Shown piece by piece: positions 1 through 5,278 of a stretch of 5,278 nucleotides of DNA. The stretch is taken from the NCBI GenBank assembly GCA_937907215.1, contig CALESG010000072.1:1-5278 (forward strand), read 5' to 3'. The position numbers and the translations under genes were made by a program. Source of the stretch: an uncultured Ruminococcus sp. (GTDB taxonomy: Bacteria; Bacillota; Clostridia; Oscillospirales; Ruminococcaceae). The notes under the pieces were generated by a model. That model was not told the DNA's origin. It did no database searches and saw only the letters and a program-made list of their open reading frames with translations. Each line of letters starts with the position of its first letter. The stretch's first letter is position 1.

Positions 1-1
1 A

Positions 2-67
2 ATCGGCAAAATTATGCTCGAAAATCCGCACACTGATCTTATGAAGACAGGTTCTTATTCAAACTAA
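2..67 (+). CDS. 3' end of an unidentified + strand gene (partial)
   Basis: An open frame enters from the left edge and stops at TAA (65-67). It encodes about 21 residues ending in the sequence LENPHTDLMKTGSYSN. The composition (charged, no low-complexity runs, varied codons) looks like a real C-terminus. It is too short to assign to a family, and I do not recognise it. If real, the gene converges on the YwqG-like gene, whose stop is at 127, leaving a 59-base gap that holds an inverted repeat. The opposite strand is also open over this short distance in one frame, so the call rests on composition and a plausible stop rather than homology. Confidence 0.4.
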   Translation: MGKIMLENPHTDLMKTGSYSN

Positions 68-86
68 GCTTCTTTTTATATTTATA

Positions 87-116
87 AAACATTTAAAAAG
101 GGCTGCTTAAATGTTT
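87..116. repeat. 10-bp perfect inverted repeat between convergent gene ends; possible weak bidirectional terminator
   Basis: The arms at 87-96 (AAACATTTAA) and 107-116 (TTAAATGTTT) are perfect complements around a 10-base loop. The element sits between the stop of the partial + strand gene (67) and the stop of the - strand YwqG-like gene (127), where a shared terminator would be expected. The stem is nearly all A-T and neither side is followed by a clean U tract, so it would be a poor intrinsic terminator. The position supports the role; the composition argues against efficiency. Confidence 0.3.
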
Positions 117-126
117 ATTCAATATC

Positions 127-984
127 TTAATAGCAATCCCAATTGTAAACAACTTCACTGAAATCACATTTTTTCAACTTTTCACTATTTATAAAGAAAT
201 TGCATATTCCACAATCACCCCATAATATTTCATGCTCATCGTCTATTTTGTCACTGTCGATTTGTAAAAGCAGTGTATCAAAAGAATCTGGATTATCAAT
301 GCATCCTTCTCTTGGGTCAGTTTGTGTGAATGCAGGGAATCCACAAATTTTATGTCCCCATCCGCTTTCTTCAATATGTTTTTTGCAAATAGGTTCTTCT
401 ATATCCCATGGATCAATATCAAGATCACACATACTTTCAATTGTTTCATCTGGAGAAAGCTTATTGAACTTTTCAATGAAGAGTAGGTCAAATCTATAAT
501 CACCAAATGATAATGAATTTGTTGTTTCAACCAGTTTTAAAGCAACTTCCTTTTCTATCGGGAAAAATGATTCGTCTTCAAACGGTAATGTTTTGGCTAA
601 TACTTCTTCTTCTGTAACAGTTTTATCTACGGTTTCATGATAAATGATCCGGAAACCGTTTTGATTTGTCGGCTCATCAAAGTCAGCACCTGTAAGATCG
701 TCGTCATATGCCCAGAATTGTAATAAGCCTTTTGATGGGAAATTTTCTATCTTAACTTTTTCGCACTCTATCTGCGCAAGCAATCTTAACTGACGATTTT
801 TTGAATCAACAGGTATTTTTTCATCATGCGGAACATATCCTGTTCCGGCAAATTTACTTTCAAAAATAGATGGCGAATGTGATAAATCAAGACTTAAAGA
901 TACACATTTCTGTTTAGTTTCATCTATAATTTCTTTCATTACCTGAATGGATAATTCTGTTTGTTTTTCTTCTGATAAGTTCAT
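127..984 (-). CDS. YwqG-like protein, DUF1963 family
   Basis: The 285-residue product has no signal peptide or membrane segment, so it should be cytoplasmic. It matches the YwqG/DUF1963 family across its length. Family landmarks are the KFAGTGYVP block (44-52), LLAQIE (68-73), KGLLQFWAYDDD (85-96), HKICGFPAFTQTDPR (211-225), LLLQIDSD (238-245), a WGDCGICNFFI block (255-265) and the final YNWDC. The biochemical role of the family is unknown. The ATG at 984 is supported by AAGGTGA (991-997) six bases upstream. The gene lies 68 bases after the SGNH esterase in the same direction, with no terminator visible between them. Sampled lines are about 30-35% GC, against roughly 40% in the esterases, which may mean a separate origin. 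Unusual are about ten cysteines, including C258-G-I-C261 where relatives usually have Ser and Ala. The family call is firm; no function is inferred from the neighbours. Confidence 0.9.
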   Translation of the reverse strand: MNLSEEKQTELSIQVMKEIIDETKQKCVSLSLDLSHSPSIFESKFAGTGYVPHDEKIPVDSKNRQLRLLAQIECEKVKIENFPSKGLLQFWAYDDDLTGADFDEPTNQNGFRIIYHETVDKTVTEEEVLAKTLPFEDESFFPIEKEVALKLVETTNSLSFGDYRFDLLFIEKFNKLSPDETIESMCDLDIDPWDIEEPICKKHIEESGWGHKICGFPAFTQTDPREGCIDNPDSFDTLLLQIDSDKIDDEHEILWGDCGICNFFINSEKLKKCDFSEVVYNWDCY

Positions 985-1010
985 TTCAAATCACCTTTTT
1001 ATTTTTTATA

Positions 1011-1021
1011 ATTATATTATA
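1011..1021 (-). promoter_or_regulatory. Possible -10 boxes for the YwqG-like gene
   Basis: Read on the - strand, two overlapping perfect TATAAT hexamers lie at 1021-1016 and 1016-1011, about 30 bases before the start codon. The DNA 16-18 bases upstream (AACTTA, CCATGA) does not resemble TTGACA, and the stretch is nearly pure A-T, where such hexamers arise by chance. It is a candidate for independent expression of the YwqG-like gene, not a firm promoter. Confidence 0.25.
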
Positions 1022-1052
1022 ATATTTGTATCTAAGTTTCATGGAGTATATT

Positions 1053-2372
1053 TTATTGTTCCATCAACATAGACTTCATAAGACATAAATCAAAAACATT
1101 GATAACATTGTCTTTAGACAAATCTCCAGCTTGTATATTTGTCAGGTTTCCTTCACATATTAAATATTTCTGCATCATTACAGCATCAGCAACACTAAAC
1201 GATCCGTCTGCATTGACATCACCGTCAATTTTAGTATCGATTTCTTCAGCAGAGTAAATTTTATCATATACTGTTTTTGCCCACAGTTCACGCATTGCCG
1301 CATATCCGTTTTCAGCCGGATGAACTCCGTCTGAACTTAGCAAATCAGGATTTTCCAAGAAAAATGTGTAAAAATCCGGACCTTTTATAACTTCTGGATA
1401 ATTCTCATAAATCTTGTCTATCATCGCATTATATGCCGGAACATTATCTCCTACAGCCGGCTCAGTTGAATATGGTATTTTCGGAACGATTGGCTTTTTT
1501 CCTGCTTCAATTATTTTTTCAACCATATATGCAGTGTTTTCATAATACTGTTCTGTAGCTGATGGATTTCCCCATGCGTCATTTGTTCCATAAGCAATAC
1601 TTACATACTTTCCTGGGAAAGCCTCAAGCCAGCGGTCTATATTTGCAGCACCTTCTGAACTTCTTATACCTCCGATACCTCCATTTTCTTGGATCGGAAA
1701 ATATTTGCTGTCGATCTGATTTACATACTCAGCAAATCCAGTTCCGTAGCAATTCATCATACCACACGCTGTAATGGAATCTCCGTAGAATATAAAGCTG
1801 TCGGAAACACCTTCTGAAACATTGTGTATATCCATATTTATTGATGTATATCCGCCGGGTTTTCCGTCGTTACCGGTGATATTCATTCTTATCCAATTGT
1901 ATCCGCTCATATCAACTATATGTTGACGTGAGTGCAGAGTGTTGCCTGTTACAGTTTCAACTGCCTCCCAGCCGTCTTCCGGACATACTCCGCCTTCAGC
2001 TGCGTTTACTTCAATAGTATAATCTGAAGGTGCTCCATTTGAACTGCCGTTTAAAACTGTATAGTCAAACTGTCCGGTAGCATTGTACCATACTGCTATT
2101 ACTTTCTGACGTTGGTCTTCTGGGACATCTGAAAGGTCATAGGCAAGATAATCGGGTGCTGTACTATTCCAGAAAGAGAAGTAATGTTTATCATTTGCAG
2201 ATGAAGCCGAACCGGTGCCGGCGGAAGAATATGCCGGACATTCACGGCTTATTACATTGTTTGAAATGAATTCTGCATAAGCAGTATTGTTACTATAAAC
2301 TGAAACATACGATGAAGCTATGATTGCTGTTGACAAAGCAGCACATATAACTTTTTTTATTGGTTTTCTCAT
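1053..2372 (-). CDS. Secreted SGNH/GDSL-family carbohydrate esterase with C-terminal type I dockerin
   Basis: The 439-residue protein has a Sec signal peptide (KKVIC start, hydrophobic core 8-25, likely cleavage after AYA at 33). Residues about 38-188 form a beta-rich domain common before Ruminococcus-type esterase domains, with a cluster around SRQHIVDMSGYNWIRM (148-163). The SGNH hydrolase domain follows (191-375): GDSIT with nucleophile Ser199, the Gly block GGIGG (231-235), GTND (262-265) and DGVH with Asp348 and His351, so all four blocks are intact. The C-terminus is a complete two-repeat dockerin. Loop 1 is D385-V-N-A-D-G...D396; loop 2 is D417-L-S-K-D-N...D428 and is slightly degenerate. 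The probable job is deacetylation of plant polysaccharide on a cellulosome; substrate and CAZy family are not decided here. The ATG is placed by a perfect AGGAGG (2381-2386) eight bases upstream. The gene follows the CE2-like gene by 58 bases and is probably co-transcribed with it. Confidence 0.9.
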   Translation of the reverse strand: MRKPIKKVICAALSTAIIASSYVSVYSNNTAYAEFISNNVISRECPAYSSAGTGSASSANDKHYFSFWNSTAPDYLAYDLSDVPEDQRQKVIAVWYNATGQFDYTVLNGSSNGAPSDYTIEVNAAEGGVCPEDGWEAVETVTGNTLHSRQHIVDMSGYNWIRMNITGNDGKPGGYTSINMDIHNVSEGVSDSFIFYGDSITACGMMNCYGTGFAEYVNQIDSKYFPIQENGGIGGIRSSEGAANIDRWLEAFPGKYVSIAYGTNDAWGNPSATEQYYENTAYMVEKIIEAGKKPIVPKIPYSTEPAVGDNVPAYNAMIDKIYENYPEVIKGPDFYTFFLENPDLLSSDGVHPAENGYAAMRELWAKTVYDKIYSAEEIDTKIDGDVNADGSFSVADAVMMQKYLICEGNLTNIQAGDLSKDNVINVFDLCLMKSMLMEQ

Positions 2373-2430
2373 AAGTTATACCTCCTGAGATCTTTAGGCA
2401 ATACTGCACAATCTTTGTTCGGTACTGCAT

Positions 2431-4149
2431 TTATGAAATTTTAATAAGAGAGAGGTTGGAAAGAGTACAATTATAGTAATCCTTACCGCCAAGCTGGAAG
2501 ATTATTGAAGCTGCCGAGTCGTCATTGTCTGCGGTAAATTCAGCAGAAAAATGAGCTTTCTCAGACACTGCATTGAATTTGCTGCTAAAATATATCTCGC
2601 CGTCAGAACCTTTTACCTGTAAAGGTAATTCGCCTTCATAAGAAGATGTGCAATCAAATTCCAGACGATAGCAGCCGCCTTTTTTAAGACCGATTCCCAA
2701 AATTTCTGCTTCGATAGCATCAGCTGTTTCTCCGCCGGTTACCATGTTTATCCAGAAAGATTTATCATAGCCTACAAAAGATGCAGCGTTTCCGCCCTTA
2801 TCGGGATCGATATTAAGTACATACTCTGAATCAGCTGCCATATCAAGACCAATTTGGTCGGATTCCATTCCAAGAGCCTGACAAATTTTATCAGCAAGTA
2901 CATAGGCACTTTTCTGTTGAGTTATTGCTGATGGATGCCAGTCTGAACCTATTCCGTCCGCTGACATATTTTGAACAGCAGATCTGTAACTCATAATTCG
3001 TTCATCTCCGGTTAAAGTGCTGTACTTCTCAGCCGCATCTTCAACATATTCATAAAGCTCATCGCCCATTGTTCCCAGTGTACATATAATGTAAGCCTCA
3101 GGATTCTTCTCACGAACAGTTTTTAGAAAATCAATATATCCATCTATAAATTCTTGCGAACGTGTTTCCGGCTCTTTTGTGACATAGCTGGAATCATTTG
3201 TGCCAAGATTGATGACTACAACATCATGTGAGCTGGTTTCAAAATCCCAATTTGTCGCATAGTCAGAAAGCTTTCCGGTGAGTTCATAGCAGTCTGGTAT
3301 AATACTGTCAGTATTTATATCTCCGGATGAAGTGAATCCAGATATTATTCCATGACCGCTATAGGAAACCGAACTATAGTCTGCGTTAAGTTTTTGGGCA
3401 GTCAAATAAGCATATGATTTCATAAAGTTTTCGGTCGTGGTTTTAAATGACTCATAGTTTGAAAGACCTTCAACACCGTAAGCACAGGTTATGGAGTCGC
3501 CTATAAATTCAATTGAAAGGTCTTTTTTAGGTTCTGGACGTACCGGAGCAGCACTATTTGATGTTACAGAAATATTTTTTACTCCAATTGCTCCGTTCAT
3601 AGCTTCTGAAAGGTGAATGATTTTAACATTTGCTGTTCTGGATGTTTCTCCTTCAAACAGTGTAAGAGTTTTTTCAGGCGTACCCATTACATCATCTTTA
3701 ATAATTTCACCGTCTACTATTACTGCATAGCGTGAACGATAGTCCTCATCATTATTTATAGAGCTGTCACCTGCAAGAGTGATATTTACTGATTTTCCTG
3801 TTACAGTAAATTCAACTGCCGAGCCGCTATGGATAAGCCATGTTATATCATTGCTGCGCATCGTTCTTCCAACCAGCTTTACATTTTTGTCTGTTGCGGC
3901 GTAATCACTTGTTATACATTCTTTGTTAGTAAGCATAGAACTTTTTAATAAGCACAAATCAAAAACGTTTACTTTGCCGTCATTGTTTATATCATCATCA
4001 GTAGTTATGTCATCAAGATCCACTATAGCATCACGAAGGTGACATAGATCATCGATGGTATAACTTTTTGCAGCTGAAGCTGCTCCACTAAAAGATGAAA
4101 ATAAAATTGACATCGTAGCAGAAAAAGCGATAATTCTTTTTTTATTCAT
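2431..4149 (-). CDS. Secreted CE2-like acetyl-esterase with N-terminal half-dockerin and C-terminal CBM4/9-like module
   Basis: The product (572 residues from the ATG chosen here) starts with a Sec signal peptide (KKR, hydrophobic core, ASA near 24-26). Residues 30-75 are dockerin-like with one perfect calcium loop, D53-I-N55-N-D57-G...D64, then FDLCLLK. A small beta-sandwich (about 88-198, starting VGRTM and HSGSAVEF) precedes the SGNH domain (211-427), the order seen in CE2 esterases. Catalytic blocks are GDSIT (Ser219), SGHGI (264-268), WDF (301-303), INLGTND (313-319) and DGIGSDWHPS with His405. Residues about 440-572 resemble a CBM4/9-type carbohydrate-binding module (LKKGGCYRLEFD, later FQLGGKDYYNCTLSNLSL). 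CE2 enzymes remove O-acetyl groups from plant polysaccharides, so that is the likely role, outside the cell. It is the first gene of the - strand cluster, behind a strong promoter at 4207-4235. A TTG six bases upstream is in frame but less well placed. The CE2 call is firm; the CBM call is moderate. Confidence 0.9.
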   Translation of the reverse strand: MNKKRIIAFSATMSILFSSFSGAASAAKSYTIDDLCHLRDAIVDLDDITTDDDINNDGKVNVFDLCLLKSSMLTNKECITSDYAATDKNVKLVGRTMRSNDITWLIHSGSAVEFTVTGKSVNITLAGDSSINNDEDYRSRYAVIVDGEIIKDDVMGTPEKTLTLFEGETSRTANVKIIHLSEAMNGAIGVKNISVTSNSAAPVRPEPKKDLSIEFIGDSITCAYGVEGLSNYESFKTTTENFMKSYAYLTAQKLNADYSSVSYSGHGIISGFTSSGDINTDSIIPDCYELTGKLSDYATNWDFETSSHDVVVINLGTNDSSYVTKEPETRSQEFIDGYIDFLKTVREKNPEAYIICTLGTMGDELYEYVEDAAEKYSTLTGDERIMSYRSAVQNMSADGIGSDWHPSAITQQKSAYVLADKICQALGMESDQIGLDMAADSEYVLNIDPDKGGNAASFVGYDKSFWINMVTGGETADAIEAEILGIGLKKGGCYRLEFDCTSSYEGELPLQVKGSDGEIYFSSKFNAVSEKAHFSAEFTADNDDSAASIIFQLGGKDYYNCTLSNLSLIKIS

Positions 4150-4156
4150 ATACAAT

Positions 4157-4163
4157 TTCCTTC
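4157..4163 (-). promoter_or_regulatory. Ribosome binding site that selects ATG 4149 over TTG 4155
   Basis: On the - strand GAAGGAA runs from 4163 to 4157. Its AAGGA core ends eight bases before the ATG at 4149, which is ideal spacing. The in-frame TTG at 4155 would sit only two bases from that core, too close for initiation. The ATG also gives a standard signal peptide start (MNKKR). Confidence 0.75.
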
Positions 4164-4177
4164 ACACTAAAATATTT

Positions 4178-4195
4178 AAAAATGTTAAAAATGTT
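4178..4195. repeat. 9-bp tandem direct repeat in the CE2-like gene leader
   Basis: Two adjoining perfect copies of AAAAATGTT (4178-4186 and 4187-4195; AACATTTTT on the - strand) lie between the predicted transcription start near 4200 and the ribosome binding site. A third, degraded copy may follow. They fall in the untranslated leader and could be a binding site or simple slippage in A/T-rich DNA. Confidence 0.5.
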
Positions 4196-4206
4196 TTATT
4201 ACAATT

Positions 4207-4235
4207 ATTATAACATATGCCGGAAAACAAGTCAA
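4207..4235 (-). promoter_or_regulatory. Sigma-A-type promoter of the esterase cluster
   Basis: Read on the - strand, TTGACT (4235-4230) is followed by a 17-base spacer and a perfect TATAAT (4212-4207). Five of six -35 bases and all -10 bases match consensus at optimal spacing. Transcription would start near 4200, leaving a leader of about 50 bases before the ATG at 4149. It would drive the CE2-like gene and probably the SGNH gene behind it. Confidence 0.75.
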
Positions 4236-4240
4236 TATAA

Positions 4241-4342
4241 ATATTTGAGTCGCCGGTTGCTGTCAGCTTGACATTACAAGTTAAACATGGTACAATTCAG
4301 TTTGAAGATAAAGAAGAAGTATTTGTTAGTATGATTGAGTGA
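4241..4342 (+). pseudogene. Possible C-terminal remnant of a + strand gene (no start codon)
   Basis: Between a TAA at 4238-4240 and a TGA at 4340-4342 an open frame of 33 codons has protein-like composition, with the stretch LQVKHGTIQFEDKEEVFVS. It has no credible upstream start or ribosome binding site, and it overlaps the divergent promoter at 4268-4296. It may be the leftover end of a deleted gene, or a chance open frame. I do not recognise a family. Confidence 0.2.
4268..4296 (+). promoter_or_regulatory. Sigma-A-type promoter reading toward the YjbR-family gene
   Basis: A perfect TTGACA (4268-4273), a 17-base spacer and TACAAT (4291-4296) form a near-consensus promoter. The start would be near 4303, giving a leader of about 167 bases before the ATG at 4470. 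That is long, so it may drive the YjbR-family gene directly, a short RNA, or be an inherited element with other promoters nearer the gene. Its -35 box lies 32 bases from the -35 box of the divergent esterase promoter, so one regulator could reach both. Confidence 0.65.
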
Positions 4343-4399
4343 AAAATGATTTATGATATGTTTGGAAAAATTAAATAACAGAATAGATTTTATAAGAAG

Positions 4400-4427
4400 T
4401 TAGATTTATAATTTTAGATTTATAATT
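4400..4427. repeat. Perfect 14-bp tandem duplication, each copy holding TATAAT
   Basis: TTAGATTTATAATT occurs at 4400-4413 and again directly at 4414-4427. Each copy contains a TATAAT hexamer (4407-4412 and 4421-4426). The second copy overlaps a perfect A/T palindrome, TTTATAATTATAAA (4419-4432). The array lies 43-70 bases before the YjbR-family start codon, where a proximal promoter could sit. No good -35 box is seen at 17 bases upstream of either hexamer. Confidence 0.7.
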
Positions 4428-4469
4428 ATAAAGTAAGTAGAAAATATAAATTTATGGAGGAATAGGAGA

Positions 4470-5129
4470 ATGTTTGAAGATATTTTTCATCATCGAAAAG
4501 TCATTCCCGAAAAGCTGGAAAGTTATGGCTTTCAAAAAGTTTGCGGTGCTTTTAAACATGGTACTGATATTTTAAAGGGCGAATTTCATCTGGAAATTTC
4601 TATTGGAAAAAATACTGTTCCTGACACAAAGTTAACGGAAGTTGCTACAGGTGAGGAATATATCTTATATAAGACAAATGCTGTTGGAACATTTGTGGGC
4701 GAAGTTAGAATAGCGATTGCTGATGTTTTGCAAGCTATTTCAGATTTATGTTACGAATCATCGATTTTCAAATCGGAGCAATCTGTTAAATTGATCGACT
4801 ATGTCCGTGAGAAATATGGGGATGAGTTGGAATATTTATGGAAAAAATTTTCCGACAATGCCGTTTGGAGGAGAAATGATAGCAAGAAATGGTATGGTGT
4901 TTTGCTTACCGTTTCCAGACGCAAGCTTGGAATCCAGTCAGATGAGATAGTAGAGATTGTTGACTTACGTGGTAAACCAGAGGAGATTGAGAATCTTATA
5001 GACAATAATCAGTATTATCTTGGCTGGCATATGAATAAGAAGCATTGGTACACCATCATTCTGGATGACTCTGTACCAATGGAAGAGATTTGCCGCAGGG
5101 TCGATGAAAGCTATCTTTTGGCGAAGTGA
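4470..5129 (+). CDS. MmcQ/YjbR family protein with extra N-terminal domain
   Basis: The 219-residue product has no signal peptide or membrane segment. Residues about 97-217 form the YjbR/MmcQ (DUF419) fold, with landmarks DNAVWRR (129-135), KKWYGVLLTVSRRKLG (139-154), a VDLRG block (164-168), HMNKKHWYTIILDDSVP (187-203) and a final DESY. Stand-alone YjbR proteins are about 115-120 residues. The extra 95 residues (FHHRKVIPEKLESYGF start, GEEYILYKT at 61-69, FVGEVR at 75-80) are a second conserved-looking domain seen ahead of YjbR in some Firmicutes proteins. The family is often annotated as DNA-binding from its double-wing-like fold, but its biological role is not established. The ATG has GGAGG (4456-4460) nine bases upstream. 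The gene diverges from the esterases; no terminator is evident after its TGA. Confidence 0.88.
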   Translation: MFEDIFHHRKVIPEKLESYGFQKVCGAFKHGTDILKGEFHLEISIGKNTVPDTKLTEVATGEEYILYKTNAVGTFVGEVRIAIADVLQAISDLCYESSIFKSEQSVKLIDYVREKYGDELEYLWKKFSDNAVWRRNDSKKWYGVLLTVSRRKLGIQSDEIVEIVDLRGKPEEIENLIDNNQYYLGWHMNKKHWYTIILDDSVPMEEICRRVDESYLLAK

Positions 5130-5262
5130 GAGGAAATTGGCGGTTTTAAAGTAAAATAAAAAGGGAATCTTGTATTTTTACGCAATTTTTAAGCAATATA
5201 TGCAAAATAAAACAATAATACAGAAAACAAACTATAAAAAAGATAGAAACTGGAAAAAGGGC

Positions 5263-5268
5263 TTGACA
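5263..5268 (+). promoter_or_regulatory. Consensus -35 box at the window edge
   Basis: TTGACA occurs ten bases from the right end, after 133 bases of A-rich non-coding DNA downstream of the YjbR-family gene. Its -10 partner would fall near 5286, outside the window, so only half of the promoter can be judged. It suggests that a further + strand transcript begins just beyond the edge. Confidence 0.35.
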
Positions 5269-5278
5269 TAAAGTGGGT

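Noticed and set aside
200..499. 99-codon + strand open frame
   Set aside because: It lies wholly inside the well-supported YwqG-like gene on the other strand, is rich in Ser/Ile/Cys and has no ribosome binding site or family resemblance.
1562..1774. 70-codon + strand open frame
   Set aside because: It is antisense to the catalytic core of the SGNH esterase, with a His/Leu/Phe-rich composition typical of an antisense shadow.
1087..3966. Shared 11-base string AAATCAAAAAC in the two dockerin coding regions (1087-1097 and 3956-3966)
   Set aside because: It encodes the conserved VFDL segment of both dockerins, so protein-level conservation and common codons explain it; it is not a mobile repeat.
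4150..4155. TTG start giving a 574-residue CE2-like protein (MYMNKK...)
   Set aside because: The Shine-Dalgarno core ends two bases from this TTG but eight bases from the ATG at 4149, and the ATG start gives a normal signal peptide.
4287..4334. 15-codon + strand ORF starting ATGGTACAATTC
   Set aside because: It overlaps the -10 box of the + strand promoter, so it would start before the transcript, and it has no ribosome binding site.
4297..4469. Riboswitch or structured leader before the YjbR-family gene
   Set aside because: The 167-base leader is almost entirely A/T with no GC-rich stems or recognisable riboswitch core; only the tandem repeat and palindrome stand out.
4799..5005. 68-codon - strand open frame
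   Set aside because: It is antisense to the conserved YjbR core and is a Ser-rich shadow frame.
5130..5278. Possible intrinsic terminator after the YjbR-family gene
   Set aside because: Only weak A/T pairings are present (for example TAAAAA with TTTTTA near 5156-5180), with no GC-containing stem followed by a U tract.

Overview
The window looks like a stretch of chromosome from an AT-rich, cellulosome-forming Gram-positive gut or rumen bacterium, most likely Ruminococcus or a close relative in the Oscillospiraceae. The evidence is two secreted esterases with type I dockerin sequences whose calcium loops run into the helix motif NVFDLCL(L/M)K, a form typical of Ruminococcus dockerins. Strong AGGAGG-type ribosome binding sites, sigma-A-type promoters and AT-rich intergenic DNA agree with this. 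The species cannot be fixed from the sequence alone.

Layout: positions 2-67 hold the apparent 3' end of a + strand gene of unknown function. Three genes follow on the - strand. In transcription order they are a 572-residue secreted CE2-like acetyl-esterase (2431-4149), a 439-residue secreted SGNH esterase (1053-2372) and a 285-residue cytoplasmic YwqG/DUF1963 protein (127-984). The gaps between them are short (58 and 68 bases). A 320-base divergent region (4150-4469) carries one well-formed promoter for each direction. It also holds a perfect 14-bp tandem repeat and a 33-codon open stretch that may be a decayed gene end. Beyond it, on the + strand, lies a 219-residue MmcQ/YjbR family protein with an extra N-terminal domain (4470-5129). 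The last 149 bases have no gene; a consensus -35 box at 5263-5268 hints at another gene just outside.

How the genes work together: the two esterases probably remove acetyl groups from plant cell-wall polysaccharides such as xylan or mannan, so that glycoside hydrolases can reach the backbone. Both would be exported by the Sec pathway and docked to a scaffoldin cohesin. They share a likely promoter and transcript, but carry their dockerins at opposite ends. The YwqG protein follows them in the same direction, but its lower GC and its own possible -10 boxes leave open whether it belongs to the same unit. The YjbR gene is divergent and has no visible functional link.

I see no CRISPR array, tRNA, rRNA, insertion sequence or phage gene. 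The locus is mainly a known type of fibre-degradation cluster. The points most worth checking are the half-dockerin of the CE2-like enzyme, the divergent promoter region and the CxxC substitution in the YwqG protein.
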